A DNA stretch of 64,000 bases from Sporomusa malonica (GCF_900176355.1 NZ_FWXI01000015.1:1-64000); one strand, 5' to 3'; counted from the first letter of the stretch, positions 50,062-60,771 are shown. Notes: generated by a model from the sequence alone, not told the origin. Program-made: numbers and translations.

Positions 50062-53000
50062 TCATCCCCATGCCTCTAACTTAACTTCCCGCCCCAATCC
50101 AAACGCATACAGAACCTGCTCCTTAACTGGCCGCCCAAGAATACGCTCAACAGCCACCGCATACATACTTAGCTGTGCCGCATACTTGGCAGCCAATTCA
50201 TCGGCTGAGGCAGCCTTATCTGTCTTGAAATCCACAAGTACCAGACCATCGTCTTCGGCAAACAAACAGTCAATAACCCCCTGCACAAAAATCCGCTCAC
50301 CACAGCCATTCAAATCCGAATAAAACTTTTCAGCAGGCAGCATCAAGCTAAACGGTAGTTCACGCCACACTTGACGGGCCTCAATCAGCCGCTGTCCCAA
50401 GCTTGAAGTAAAGAAGGCTGCAACACTATTGGCATCCACCGCCTGAGCCTGACCAGGCGGCAGAATCTGCCTAACCTCTAACTCCCTGACCTGCGCAGCA
50501 ATGGCCTCTGCCGTATAGGGGCCATTAAGCGAGACATGCTGCATAACGGTGTGCATCATGATACCATATTCCACCGGCGTCAGCCCAGACTTAGCCTGAA
50601 GAAACCGGGGGCGAGCGTGAATGGCCGGCAGGGCAAATACATGCTCGGCTTCTGTTTCTTCCCGTTCGACCAGTTCAAGCCGCCGTTTAATCTCCGACAC
50701 GGCTAGCTTGGCCGGCCTGCTGACAGCGGCTGTGCAGCCATACTCCCACCGCAGGATAGTATCCACCCATTTTGTGCCTGTACCACAGCCAACCGGTTCT
50801 AACCGGCGCACAGCGTCAAGAAGCTCATCGTCGGCCTGGCCAGACTGTTCCAGTGGCTTAATATCTAGCGACCGGTATATTTTTACCTCCCAGGAAGAAG
50901 CGTGACAAGCCAGTTCTGGCGCTGGCAGATCAGGGCACTCACCACACTGCCTGATAACCTCGCCGTGAGCGTGCCGGGCTACTGCCATACCGATCCAGTC
51001 AAGGTAGCTTTTGGCCTTAATAACCTGGCTGGCAGGCAGCTTTTCGGCTGGCTCACCAACCGAACGGCACCAACTGGTGCATTTTTGCGGTAGTTTTTTT
51101 GCCGAACCAATGAGTATCAGCTTTTCCCGGGCGCGGGTCAAAGCAACATAAAGAATTCGAAGCTCCTCGGCCTTGGTCTCAAGCTCCAGCTTATGTTGAA
51201 TTCCCCAACGTGCCGGTGTCGGGTAGCGAAACCGGAGTTCTGGCAGCGTAACATACGGACCGACACCCAATTCTTTATGGCACAATACCAGGGCAGTCAT
51301 ATCCTGCAGGTTGAAATTTTTACCGATATCAGCGACAATTACAACCGGGAACTCAAGCCCCTTACTCTTATGAATACTCATAACCCGGACAACATCTTCA
51401 CTTTCACCTAGAGCCCGCGCCACCGACAAATCCGAATTCTTGTCTTTCAGCCGCTCAATAAACCGTAGAAACCGGAACAATCCCCGGAAGTTAGTTGCTT
51501 CATACTGCCTGGCCCGATCATAGAGTGCTCGCAGGTTGGCCTGGCGCAAAACACCGCCAGGCATCCCACCCACATAATCATAGTAACCGGTATCATGGAA
51601 AATGTGCCAGATCAGTTCGGCGACGCCTTTACGCCGCGCCAGGCTGCGCCAGGCTGACATCTGTTCAAGAAACGGCAATACCTTGCCAGAAGCCGCATCA
51701 GCACCACTATAGGCCAGTACAGCATCCCAAAGACTGCCCTCGCCCTTACACAACCTAATTCCTGCCAGTTCGTCCCCATCTAAAGCAACCAGCGGCGACC
51801 TGAGTACAGCAGCGAGCGGAATATCCTGCTGCGGATTATCAATCACATGCAGGAGTGCCAGCATAATGGCAATCTCGGTTTCAGCAAAATACCCGGAATC
51901 AAGCTCGGCGTAGCAGGGAATACCGTTTTGGCGCAGCATATCCTGCAGAGCCTGTGCCTTGCCCTTTACCGACCGGAGCAGAATAACAATATCGCGAAAC
52001 ATCAGCGGCCGGTAGCCGCCACTGTGTTTATCAAACACGGCATAACCACTAGTCATTAATTCATTGATTCGCCTGGCAATCAGCACAGCTTCCTGCTCAA
52101 AAGCGCTCAGTTCTTCCTCTGCAAGCAGACTACCGCTAGACTGACCGCCTGCATCTTCCGGCCCATCTCCATTTACCGGACTATCAGACGTGCCGCACTC
52201 TCCGGCGTGGTCGCCCTCATCATCACTCTTTTCCCTGTCAATTATGATAAGCTCAACAGGGCCGTTCAGGCTGGGCAGTTCTGATGCCGGATAATCAGGC
52301 CCGGGATTCAGCTGTTCAGCCTGACCATAATCAAGCTCAGCCGTTCGCTTGGTCATCAGCTGGCAAAACAGAAAATTGGCCGCATGGAGCACCCCGGAGC
52401 GACTGCGGAAGTTCTGGCTAAGGTCAATACGTTTACAGCCAGGCACTGTACCACTCTGATACCTGTGGTATTTGTCCATAAACAGCTCAGGTTCGGCCAA
52501 CCGGAAGCGGTAGATGCTTTGTTTGACATCACCCACCATAAAGAGGTTAGGCTGCTCATCACTGGCCACAAGCCGGATAATCTCTTCCTGTACCCGGTTG
52601 GTATCCTGATACTCATCTACCATAATTTCACTAAACTTGGCCTTAAGTTTCATAGCCACAGTCGAAGGCTTAGCCTCGCTGGGCGAAGCGTCACCAGCTC
52701 TGAGCACTGCCAGGCATAGATGCTCAAGATCGTTAAAATCAACTACGCCTTTGGCCTGTTTGGCAGCCGCATACCCTGCAGCGAATTTTTTAACTAAATT
52801 GACCAAAGCAGCAATCAGCGGCGCAAGCTGGCGCAAGTCACCCACAAGCTCGCTAGGACTGCGCTCAAAATACGCCCCTCTGGCATCAAGCACCCGCTTC
52901 TTTGCTTTATTGCGCTGACCCTGAAAGTAGTCTTTGACTTCCTTAGTTACTTCCTTGCCCACAGGCGCAATGCGCGGAAAACTTATGGCAGCCAAAGCCA

Positions 53001-53829
53001 TCGCCAGTGCTTGCCAAGACTCCTTGGCAGCTAGTAGCAGATTGTCAATCAGGTTGATATCTTCGGCAAAAGTACGGGCGTAGGCTGCCGGATTACCAGG
53101 CTTTCCAGCCTCGATCATCAGTGCTGCCAGCGATTGTCTGGCATCTTCCCAGTCAAGCATGATTTTATCCCGCACCAGCGCTGACCAGGGGGTAGTATCA
53201 AATTCAGCTTCAGGCGGTAAATTAAACGCTGCCGTTAAGCCGTCAAGCCAGTACTCTGGCCAGGGGTGGCTGCACGAAAAATTATGCAGCTTGAGTACCA
53301 GACCAGCCAGCGAATTGTCGCCATCTTCGTCACCATAGTGATCAATGAGTGTCAAAAACTCAGGTTCAGCCTGGGTATATCCCTCTTCAAATACAGACTC
53401 AAGTACATCGCTTTTGATTAATGTAATTTCTGTTTCGTTGGCTATACGAAAGTTAGGCTCAATATCCAGCAGATAAAAATACTGTCGAACAAGGCTTTGA
53501 CAAAAGGCATGCAGTGTGGAGATGCTGGCTGCGTTAAGCAGCACCAGCTGTCGTTCCACGTGGCGCCTGAGTTCTGGGTCGGTCAATTCAGGATGACTGA
53601 GCGCAGCCGTTAAAGCCTCACCCACGCGGCTGCGCATCTCGTTGGCAGCGGCATTGGTAAAGGTAACAACAAGCAGACGATCTACACTTAGTCGTTCCTG
53701 GGGATCGATGATCCGGCGGATAATGCGTTCGACAAGTACCCACGTCTTGCCTGAGCCAGCAGCGGCCGCTACCAAGAGATTATGGTCGCGGGTTTCAATG
53801 GCTGAGAGCTGTTCAGGGGAGCATTTCAC
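50062..53829 (-). CDS. addA: ATP-dependent helicase/nuclease subunit A
   Basis: The helicase-nuclease subunit of AddAB, which processes double-strand breaks for recombination. UvrD-type helicase motifs are clear: Walker A in LLVAAAAGSGKTWVLVER, FTNAAANEMRSRV, LHAFCQSLVRQYF, MVDEYQDTNRVQEEI (motif II), GDVKQSIYRFR, SIHKSKGLEFPVVIVADI and LYVALTRAREKLIL. The C-terminal nuclease has LVLVDFKTDKA near residue 1198. Length is 1255 residues. The GTG at 53829 has AAAGGAGG eight bases upstream; an adjacent GTG at 53832 is possible. It overlaps the end of addB by 17 bases. Confidence 0.96.
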   Translation of the reverse strand: MKCSPEQLSAIETRDHNLLVAAAAGSGKTWVLVERIIRRIIDPQERLSVDRLLVVTFTNAAANEMRSRVGEALTAALSHPELTDPELRRHVERQLVLLNAASISTLHAFCQSLVRQYFYLLDIEPNFRIANETEITLIKSDVLESVFEEGYTQAEPEFLTLIDHYGDEDGDNSLAGLVLKLHNFSCSHPWPEYWLDGLTAAFNLPPEAEFDTTPWSALVRDKIMLDWEDARQSLAALMIEAGKPGNPAAYARTFAEDINLIDNLLLAAKESWQALAMALAAISFPRIAPVGKEVTKEVKDYFQGQRNKAKKRVLDARGAYFERSPSELVGDLRQLAPLIAALVNLVKKFAAGYAAAKQAKGVVDFNDLEHLCLAVLRAGDASPSEAKPSTVAMKLKAKFSEIMVDEYQDTNRVQEEIIRLVASDEQPNLFMVGDVKQSIYRFRLAEPELFMDKYHRYQSGTVPGCKRIDLSQNFRSRSGVLHAANFLFCQLMTKRTAELDYGQAEQLNPGPDYPASELPSLNGPVELIIIDREKSDDEGDHAGECGTSDSPVNGDGPEDAGGQSSGSLLAEEELSAFEQEAVLIARRINELMTSGYAVFDKHSGGYRPLMFRDIVILLRSVKGKAQALQDMLRQNGIPCYAELDSGYFAETEIAIMLALLHVIDNPQQDIPLAAVLRSPLVALDGDELAGIRLCKGEGSLWDAVLAYSGADAASGKVLPFLEQMSAWRSLARRKGVAELIWHIFHDTGYYDYVGGMPGGVLRQANLRALYDRARQYEATNFRGLFRFLRFIERLKDKNSDLSVARALGESEDVVRVMSIHKSKGLEFPVVIVADIGKNFNLQDMTALVLCHKELGVGPYVTLPELRFRYPTPARWGIQHKLELETKAEELRILYVALTRAREKLILIGSAKKLPQKCTSWCRSVGEPAEKLPASQVIKAKSYLDWIGMAVARHAHGEVIRQCGECPDLPAPELACHASSWEVKIYRSLDIKPLEQSGQADDELLDAVRRLEPVGCGTGTKWVDTILRWEYGCTAAVSRPAKLAVSEIKRRLELVEREETEAEHVFALPAIHARPRFLQAKSGLTPVEYGIMMHTVMQHVSLNGPYTAEAIAAQVRELEVRQILPPGQAQAVDANSVAAFFTSSLGQRLIEARQVWRELPFSLMLPAEKFYSDLNGCGERIFVQGVIDCLFAEDDGLVLVDFKTDKAASADELAAKYAAQLSMYAVAVERILGRPVKEQVLYAFGLGREVKLEAWG

Positions 53830-56800
53830 CACTCTTGCCTCCTTTCCGCTGGCGCAGTTCACTCATAATAGTCTGATCATCCACTTTGGGCAGTGATAGA
53901 TAGTCATTCTCTGGCAGATTGCGGTCAAACTGGCATACTGGCCGAAAGGCACAATACCCGCAGGGAGTCGCTTTATCCAGTCTGAAGGGCCTTATGGCCG
54001 TTTCTCCCGCCAGGATAGCCTCAGCTACAGCCACCAGCTCTTGTTCAACATGGTTCAGTAACAGTGCAAACTCTTCCTCAGTCTTGAGCTTATCCATACA
54101 GCTTTCGTAAAAGCCATTTTTGCCAAGGGCAATTCTGAAAAACTCTGACCAACCGTCAATTGTTTCATCAAGCAGTCCGGCCAGATTGACATCAGCCAGC
54201 AGCCAACCTGGCATTTTGAGCTTGCCATTTAGCTCTTTCTCGATTTGTTCAGGGGTTTTCAGGGTGGCTCCTGATACCATTGGGTTTTTCAAAAAGTAAT
54301 ACAGCACACCGGCAGGCAGGCAGGCGTTAGGCCCCTCCTGTCTGCTGACCGCTACCAGCAGGTAGGTTAAGAGCTGCAGTTTAAGTCCATAGTATACCTC
54401 TGCCAGACTAAGCCAGGCCCCGCCTGATTTGTAGTCAATAACAAGCGCATACTTGTGCCCCTCATGCTCGCCTACATCCAAGCGGTCAATCTGTCCGGCC
54501 ACTTCCAGCATCCCCGCAGGCAGTGGAAATGACAGCGGCGGCAGCGCTCCCTGGCCTCGCCCGAAGGCCTGTTCTAAGGCCAGCGGCTTAAACTTACTCA
54601 CCTGCGCCCAGGCAGCCAACCGGCTTACCGCCCGGACAGCCCGCCTAGTCAGCCTTGTAACCAAGTGTTCGTGCTGCTTGCTGCTCAGCAGTATCTCATT
54701 TTGCAGTTTAGGTGCCAATTCAGCCACAATACCGGTACACATATCGCCGATTTGCGACTGAGTAACATCACCCCAGCTTTGGCCGCCCTCTGTCAGTCTG
54801 TCGCCAAACTGCTTAAGCACCGCATGCAGAAACTGCCCTAAATCAGGCGCTTTCAGCTGATATACAGCCCGCTCTTTGAGCCCCAGCCCATACTGAGCGA
54901 AATGCTTAAACGGACAGGCGCGAAAGGCTTCAAACCTGGTGACACTGCCCCGCAGCACGCCGTTTTTTAGATACAAACGGCCTGGCAGGCCTGGTTGTAA
55001 TGGCTCCAGCTGGTTATGATGAAACAATCCGGCTAGCGCAGCATGCAGCTGGACACGTTGACCTTCGTCTGCCAGTGCCCAGTTATATACATCCCACCAA
55101 GCAGAACTGATGTGTCCGGTATGCTTGTACAGCCTAAGCGCACCAGCAAGCGCCGCCAAAGCTCGCTTTGGTCTGGCAAGATATTCGGCTTCCCGCCCTG
55201 GCGGCGGTTCAACCGGTAAGGCCTTTACTTTTGCACCTGTAATTTCTTTTAACCGTCTCACGATCATAGACGGCCCCAAGGCTTTGCCTTCAGCATCAGC
55301 CAGCGGATAACTCACCCAGAGACTCCTGCTGGCTCGGGTTAACGCAGTATATACTAAAAACTGCTCGGCAAAGGTATCGGCTGCTGCCCCCCCGCCCAGT
55401 TCAAGCCCCAGCGAGGTTAACAACGCCCGTTCACTGTCTGTCAATAGCCCTTCTTCCCGCCTGCGTCGCGGCAGACTGCCATCACTTGCACCAGGAACAA
55501 AGGCTGCTTTTATCTTAAGCCGTCTGGTTCGTTCCAGCGCAGCGATTGTAACATAATCAAGGCCAGGCGGAATCAGGCTGAGTTTGGTTCCTTCCAGACC
55601 TTCACTGATAATAGCGGTAAAATCCTCAAGCGTCAAGGGCTGCTCAGCAAAGGTATCGACAATCTGGTCTAACAATTCAACAACCTTGGCCCACATCTGT
55701 CTGTGTTCGCGGGCCTGTTCCAAGTCACCAGCTGCCTCGGCGGCAGCCGCCCAGGCCTCAAGTTTATCCGGCACCTCTAACTGCAGCAGAAACTCGTAAA
55801 CCGGCTGTACCAATTCTATCGGTTGCAGGCCCTGGCGTACAGCCGGCGTCAACCGGCCGGCTAGTCTGACCAGTTCCCAAGTACTCTGCTGGCGAATGTG
55901 GTTGATGCGGCCTAACTGCTCCTGCTCTGCTGCACTGAGCTCATCACCGGCCCATTCATCCTCAGCCAATGAATAGCGACGGCGGAAAGCCCAGGCCTCG
56001 GGGTTAGTCCACCGTGAGCCGCGAATACCAAATTCCAGGCAGTAGTTTTCCAACACATCGACTTCATCCCTGGTTACGGGGAACAAATCGGTCTTAAGAC
56101 AGCGAAACACCGGCTCATAACTCCATTTTTCCAATATAACCTCAAGGGCAGACCGCACCAGCTCAGCCAGCGGATGATGCACTGCCGGACGGTTATTATC
56201 GCTAAAAAACGGGATATTATAGTCAGCCAGAACGGTAGCCATTAACTCGGCATAGCTGTCCACATCACGAATTAGAATAGCCATATCCCGCCACCGTAAG
56301 TTCTCTTCACGGCTTAACCGAATGATTTCGCGGGCGATAGCCTCAACCTCTATCCGGCGGTTGGCCGCCTCAGCCAGCGTAAACCCGGTATTCTTGTCTT
56401 CCTCCGTGAAGCCGGGTTTCCGGCCACCAAAAAACTGCTGTTCAATGGCCGCCAATATAGGCTTTTCAAAGCGGTGCGGGATCACAAGTTCTTGCTGAGT
56501 AACCGGAACGTTTAACACTGAAGCCAGTTTTTTTAACTTCACATAGGTTTCCCACTGGCGGTGAAACAACGCTTCCTCTCTGGCATTGACGGGGTTATCC
56601 GGCTGCTCCAGGCAGATAGTGACAGTTACGGCGTAAGCCGCTTTCAGCAAGGCCTCCACCACGGCATATTCCTGGGGTGTAAACCAGGTAAAGCCGTCTA
56701 TCCATATCTCGGCTTGGCTCAATAGGTCAGATTCAGCAATCTTTTCAGCCAATAGACTGAGATAATCCTCAGGGTCAATATACCGCCCTGCCAGAAAGTC

Positions 56801-57310
56801 TTCAAACCCCTGGTAGAGCAGAGCCAAGTCGTGGATTTTCCCAGCCAGCGCCAGGCTGCCCAGCTGCTCCTCATCGCCAGCCATAGCGGCAAGAGCCGCT
56901 GGCCCAATCCCGTACGCTTTAAACTCTTTGACCACGCCTTCAATCGTTTCGGCAAAGCTTCTTTCTGATGCAGCCCGCGTCAATAGCTTTAGATTATTTT
57001 TGTTCTCCATCAATAGACGGCTAAATACCATGCGTTTACCCAATTCAGAGATATGGGGTCTGGCAGCACCGCCAGTCTCATTCAGCACCCGGTGTGCCAG
57101 TCGGCGAAACCCCAGGACATGAGCACGGACAAAACCATCCGCGTGGCAGGCAGAAGCCAAAGCCCGCTCTACTTCATAGGTAGCTTGTTCTGGCACAATA
57201 AAAATAAGAGGCCGGCCATCAGGCGATTTGGCCAGCCGGGATAAAACTTCATCAAAGCACTGCCAGGTCTTGCCATAGCCAGCCCGGCCCAAAATCAGTC
57301 TAAGTGTCAA
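53813..57310 (-). CDS. addB: ATP-dependent nuclease subunit B
   Basis: Partner of AddA, 1165 residues. The N-terminal Walker A is LILGRAGYGKTWQC; IFIVPEQATYEVERAL and DMAILIRDVDSYAELMATVLADYNIPFFSDNNRP are family blocks. The C-terminal nuclease domain has YALVIDYKSGGAWL and the four-cysteine iron-sulphur cluster: FRACPFKHFAQYGL near 795 and CGYCAFRPVC near 1115. Start is TTG with AGGGGGG seven bases ahead. Its TTG overlaps the TGA of the upstream GGDEF/HD-GYP gene (TTGA), so the two are translationally coupled, an unexpected partner. Confidence 0.96.
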   Translation of the reverse strand: MTLRLILGRAGYGKTWQCFDEVLSRLAKSPDGRPLIFIVPEQATYEVERALASACHADGFVRAHVLGFRRLAHRVLNETGGAARPHISELGKRMVFSRLLMENKNNLKLLTRAASERSFAETIEGVVKEFKAYGIGPAALAAMAGDEEQLGSLALAGKIHDLALLYQGFEDFLAGRYIDPEDYLSLLAEKIAESDLLSQAEIWIDGFTWFTPQEYAVVEALLKAAYAVTVTICLEQPDNPVNAREEALFHRQWETYVKLKKLASVLNVPVTQQELVIPHRFEKPILAAIEQQFFGGRKPGFTEEDKNTGFTLAEAANRRIEVEAIAREIIRLSREENLRWRDMAILIRDVDSYAELMATVLADYNIPFFSDNNRPAVHHPLAELVRSALEVILEKWSYEPVFRCLKTDLFPVTRDEVDVLENYCLEFGIRGSRWTNPEAWAFRRRYSLAEDEWAGDELSAAEQEQLGRINHIRQQSTWELVRLAGRLTPAVRQGLQPIELVQPVYEFLLQLEVPDKLEAWAAAAEAAGDLEQAREHRQMWAKVVELLDQIVDTFAEQPLTLEDFTAIISEGLEGTKLSLIPPGLDYVTIAALERTRRLKIKAAFVPGASDGSLPRRRREEGLLTDSERALLTSLGLELGGGAAADTFAEQFLVYTALTRASRSLWVSYPLADAEGKALGPSMIVRRLKEITGAKVKALPVEPPPGREAEYLARPKRALAALAGALRLYKHTGHISSAWWDVYNWALADEGQRVQLHAALAGLFHHNQLEPLQPGLPGRLYLKNGVLRGSVTRFEAFRACPFKHFAQYGLGLKERAVYQLKAPDLGQFLHAVLKQFGDRLTEGGQSWGDVTQSQIGDMCTGIVAELAPKLQNEILLSSKQHEHLVTRLTRRAVRAVSRLAAWAQVSKFKPLALEQAFGRGQGALPPLSFPLPAGMLEVAGQIDRLDVGEHEGHKYALVIDYKSGGAWLSLAEVYYGLKLQLLTYLLVAVSRQEGPNACLPAGVLYYFLKNPMVSGATLKTPEQIEKELNGKLKMPGWLLADVNLAGLLDETIDGWSEFFRIALGKNGFYESCMDKLKTEEEFALLLNHVEQELVAVAEAILAGETAIRPFRLDKATPCGYCAFRPVCQFDRNLPENDYLSLPKVDDQTIMSELRQRKGGKSGEMLP

Positions 57311-59262
57311 GCGCAGTCCCCCCTGTAACGTCTTTCAACGATCTCACAAAATATAGCGGTAAGATCAGGATCAAACTGATTGCCAGCCTGCTGCTTTAGC
57401 TCAGCGGCAGCAACGGCAGGGTTCAGGGCTTTACGATATGGCCGGTCACTGGTCATAGCATCATAGGCGTCGACAATCGCCAACATCCGGCACTCCAGCG
57501 GGATTTCGCTGCCTCTGAGTCCAATCGGGTAACCGCTGCCATCCCACCGCTCATGGTGTTTCAGTATGAAGTCAGCAATAGGAATAAGGTCAGAAATCGA
57601 CTGAGCAATCCGGTAGCCAATATCGGCATGCCGCTGTACCTCGATATGCTCCTCAGGTGTCAGCTGGCCTGGTTTAAATAATATCCGGTCAGGAATACCC
57701 ACTTTGCCGATATCATGAAATTGAGCCAGCAATTTGAGATCGCCTGTCCGGCGTTCAGACAGCTTAAGCGCTGCAGCTAATTCCGCCATCCATTCCTGCA
57801 TCCGGTCGCCATGACCCTCTGTAATAAAATCACGAGCCTCCAGTGCTTTTAACAGCGCTTTGACAATGGCACTGCGAGTGGTGCGACTCCGGTGCAGTTT
57901 TTCCCTGTACATATTGTCATCAGCTTCCCGGAACAACTCATTCATGGGTGCAGCATTAGCCATACCAGCCTCGGCTACAGCATACCCAATGGACATACTC
58001 AGCGGCAATTCCAGATGCTCGGCGTTATACATGTCAACAGCACTGCGTATCCGTGAGCAAATACTCCCAACCTGTTTGCCATCTGCCTGTGGTAATAGAA
58101 TGGCAAATTCATCACCGCCAATTCTAGCTACAACATCACTGGACCGCACACTGGCTTTAAGGACAGTGGCAACGGCATCAAGGAGCAAATCGCCCATCTC
58201 ATGGCCTAATGTATCATTAATCAGTTTAAGACCATCCACATCACACAAAATAATAGCTACCGGCTTTTGACCAGCACCTTCAAGACGCCTCATTTCCTGT
58301 TTAAAGAAGGTTCTATTATATAACCCAGTGAGTCCATCATAGTAACTCATATATCTCAGTTTTTTCTCAATCTGCCTGCGCTCAGCCAATTCCTGCTGCA
58401 ACGCGGTATACAGCGTTGCGTTAGCCAGGGCGATTGACGCTAAATCAGCAAAACGACTCAGCACAGCAACTTCCGCTGCCCCAAACTCTTTCGGTTCATC
58501 ATAGGCCAGCCCAATAACGCCCACTAGGTTGTCGCCATTCTTGAGCGGCATACCAATCACGGCGTTAAGCATATCGTAATCACGCCCTTGTTTGCGGTAG
58601 GGCCAGAGTGCATATTGATTGACAATACAGGGCTCTCCACTAGTGACAACCTGCCCCATAACCCCTTCACCTGGAATAACAACCATACCGACATGACGGC
58701 TATAAAACCCGGCAGTCACTTTCAGGATAAAATTTCCTGATACTTCGTCAACAAGAGCAACAAATCCGTTCCTGGTACCCACAAGTTCGCCAGCTCGCCC
58801 CACCATGCTTTCAAGCAATGCCCGAATATCAAGATGATTCATAAGTGTAAGCGTTGTATCATGCAGCGCTGTCAAATACATATTCTGGCGGAATATATTA
58901 GCCTCAGCCTGTTTTAGCTCGCTGATATCCCTGACAATAGCGACAACACACAGCTCGCCGTTCATCTCAAACGGACGAACCTTGACATCGACAGCTACCC
59001 GTGTGCCGTCTTTCCGGAGATTCTCGCAGCAAAACCAGCGGTCACCAGGTTTTCGTTTTTTCAGTGATACCTGCTCAATTGGCATATTATCTATAAATTC
59101 AGGTGGTACAATGTCAGCAACCTTCATTTTTGTTAATTCATCATACGTATATCCTAACAACTCACAAGCCGCAGGGTTAGCATCAAGTATCCGGCCATCC
59201 AGCGCTTCAATAAATATAGCATCATTAGCAGCAAGAAAAATCTGGCGGTATTTATCAGACAT
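57307..59262 (-). CDS. PAS-GAF-GGDEF-HD-GYP cyclic-di-GMP signalling protein
   Basis: A soluble sensor that may both make and break cyclic-di-GMP. Domains in order: PAS (about 1-115; IFLAANDAIFIEALDGRILDANPAACELLGY), GAF (about 130-290), GGDEF with the canonical RIGGDEFAIL near 380, and HD-GYP from about 470 with FHDIGKVGIPDRIL near 515 and HHERWDGSGYPIGLRG. All key residues of both output domains are present, so cyclase and phosphodiesterase activities are both possible. There is no membrane segment, so it senses a cytoplasmic signal. Its stop overlaps the addB start by four bases. Confidence 0.93.
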   Translation of the reverse strand: MSDKYRQIFLAANDAIFIEALDGRILDANPAACELLGYTYDELTKMKVADIVPPEFIDNMPIEQVSLKKRKPGDRWFCCENLRKDGTRVAVDVKVRPFEMNGELCVVAIVRDISELKQAEANIFRQNMYLTALHDTTLTLMNHLDIRALLESMVGRAGELVGTRNGFVALVDEVSGNFILKVTAGFYSRHVGMVVIPGEGVMGQVVTSGEPCIVNQYALWPYRKQGRDYDMLNAVIGMPLKNGDNLVGVIGLAYDEPKEFGAAEVAVLSRFADLASIALANATLYTALQQELAERRQIEKKLRYMSYYDGLTGLYNRTFFKQEMRRLEGAGQKPVAIILCDVDGLKLINDTLGHEMGDLLLDAVATVLKASVRSSDVVARIGGDEFAILLPQADGKQVGSICSRIRSAVDMYNAEHLELPLSMSIGYAVAEAGMANAAPMNELFREADDNMYREKLHRSRTTRSAIVKALLKALEARDFITEGHGDRMQEWMAELAAALKLSERRTGDLKLLAQFHDIGKVGIPDRILFKPGQLTPEEHIEVQRHADIGYRIAQSISDLIPIADFILKHHERWDGSGYPIGLRGSEIPLECRMLAIVDAYDAMTSDRPYRKALNPAVAAAELKQQAGNQFDPDLTAIFCEIVERRYRGDCA

Positions 59263-59365
59263 AGTTCACCCCTGCCTTTCCTATGGTTATGTCCACGCAG
59301 TAAGTGGCATTCCTAATAAATTCGCTGCCGCTAACAATCTTCCTGCTGGTTAAAATTGCAAAAAG

Positions 59366-60508
59366 CTACTCCCCGCGATACATCCGGTTAAGTACTTCAG
59401 CCATTTGTTCAGCCTGTACCGGTACCGGATTAACACGAGTAGACCCTTTGAGACAATTGTCAATTAAACTGGTAAAACCGCTATCTAATGCTGCGCGGCT
59501 AACACCAGCTTGTTCAAGGCCAGCAGGAATATCCATCATTTGATTAAGTTCTCTCACAGCAGCAATAAACTCTCGGCTGCCATTACGCCCAATACTCCGG
59601 GCCAGCTCGTCCAGCCGAGCGGCTACCTGCTGATTTTGAGTATTAAACTCAAGCGCATAGGGCAACGCAATGGCGTTTAGCAGACCATGCCCCAGATCAA
59701 ACCGGCCGCCAAGTGCGTGAGAAATACCATGTGCCATGCCTAAGCCGGCATTGTCAAAAGCCAGACCGGCCATACACTGATAATGATGAACCTTTTCCCT
59801 GCTCTCGATGGTTTTGTCGTTATACGACACAGGCAGCCAGGTAAAAAGTCCAACGACTGCCCCCTTAGCCAGCACTTCGGTAAAGTCATCCAGATTGTTA
59901 TTCATATAGCCTTCGACAGCATGAGTAAGTGCATCCAACCCTGTTTCGGCAACAACATTGTCCGGCATTGTCATAGTAATATCTGCGTCAAGGATGGCAA
60001 CATCAGGAATGAAGGCCGGAGTCTTAAGACCTATCTTGAGTTCAAGCTCGCGGAAAGTAATTACAGCCGCCTTGGTTACCTCGGCCCCGGTACCTGAGGT
60101 TGATGGAATGGCAACAAACTTTAAACTTTTACGAACAGTCGGCAAGTCACCTGCCTGCGCTTTGGCGAAATCCAGCTCAGGATATTCATAAAATAAGCCC
60201 ATGACTTTGGCGGCATCAATCGGCGATCCTCCCCCTACGGCAACCAATAAGTCAGGTGCAAATTCGCGCATTTTAGCCAGCCCGTCAAGTACAGCCTGAG
60301 TATCAGGATTTTTGCCAATGCCACCATAAACAGATGTGCTGCACCCTATATCAGCAAGAGTTGACTCTATTTTAGCGATAACACCACTTGTCTGCATAGC
60401 ACTGCCACCAGTGACAATGAAAGCCCGGCTGGCCTTAATCTCTTTAAGTTCAGCAATTGAGCCGCGACCGGTAATAATAGCCTGGCCGCCTAACATTAGT
60501 TTTTTCAT
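59366..60508 (-). CDS. Iron-containing alcohol dehydrogenase
   Basis: A group III (iron-type) alcohol dehydrogenase of 380 residues, interconverting an alcohol and aldehyde with NAD(P). The dinucleotide site is GGGSPIDAAKVMG, GTGAEVTKAAVITF is typical, and the metal site is formed by the aspartate near PDVAILD and the histidines of GMAHGISHALGGRFDLGHGLLNA. The ATG at 60508 has AAAAGGAG eight bases upstream, so the longer frame to 60544 is not used. Substrate unknown: butanol, 1,3-propanediol and ethanol types look alike by eye. Confidence 0.92.
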   Translation of the reverse strand: MKKLMLGGQAIITGRGSIAELKEIKASRAFIVTGGSAMQTSGVIAKIESTLADIGCSTSVYGGIGKNPDTQAVLDGLAKMREFAPDLLVAVGGGSPIDAAKVMGLFYEYPELDFAKAQAGDLPTVRKSLKFVAIPSTSGTGAEVTKAAVITFRELELKIGLKTPAFIPDVAILDADITMTMPDNVVAETGLDALTHAVEGYMNNNLDDFTEVLAKGAVVGLFTWLPVSYNDKTIESREKVHHYQCMAGLAFDNAGLGMAHGISHALGGRFDLGHGLLNAIALPYALEFNTQNQQVAARLDELARSIGRNGSREFIAAVRELNQMMDIPAGLEQAGVSRAALDSGFTSLIDNCLKGSTRVNPVPVQAEQMAEVLNRMYRGE

Positions 60509-60535
60509 TTTATCTTCTCCTTTTCGCGGGAGTGA

Positions 60536-60625
60536 GCTTGCCACACTGGCGCTCGCAATGACCGGAGAAGGTTACGTCCTCTCACATTCCGTCATTATGA
60601 GCACAGTGAGGCAATCTCGCTTTTC
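60536..60625. repeat. REP-like inverted repeat
   Basis: GAGCTTGCCACACTGGCGCTCGCAATGACCGG and the inverted CCGTCATTATGAGCACAGTGAGGCAATCTCGC flank a short centre. The 'gcaatgac...gtcattatgagc' pairing is typical of dispersed palindromic repeats found between genes in Firmicutes and Deltaproteobacteria. It lies upstream of the alcohol dehydrogenase. Confidence 0.7.
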
Positions 60626-60740
60626 TTATCTAAAGTATTGGACAAAAAGGGAAAAATACCTGCCCTATAGGTAAATTGACAGGTATCCTCGGGAAGATTA
60701 TGCCTTTTGAAATAATCTAACAATGACTATACAACATAGG

Positions 60741-60760
60741 AAAAAAGAGCCCGAAGGCTC
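60741..60760 (-). terminator. Intrinsic terminator
   Basis: GAGCC-cgaa-GGCTC with a run of six T on the minus strand. It lies downstream of the small gene remnant and the flavodoxin/ferredoxin gene and should end that leftward transcript. Confidence 0.8.
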
Positions 60761-60771
60761 ACATTCAATTT

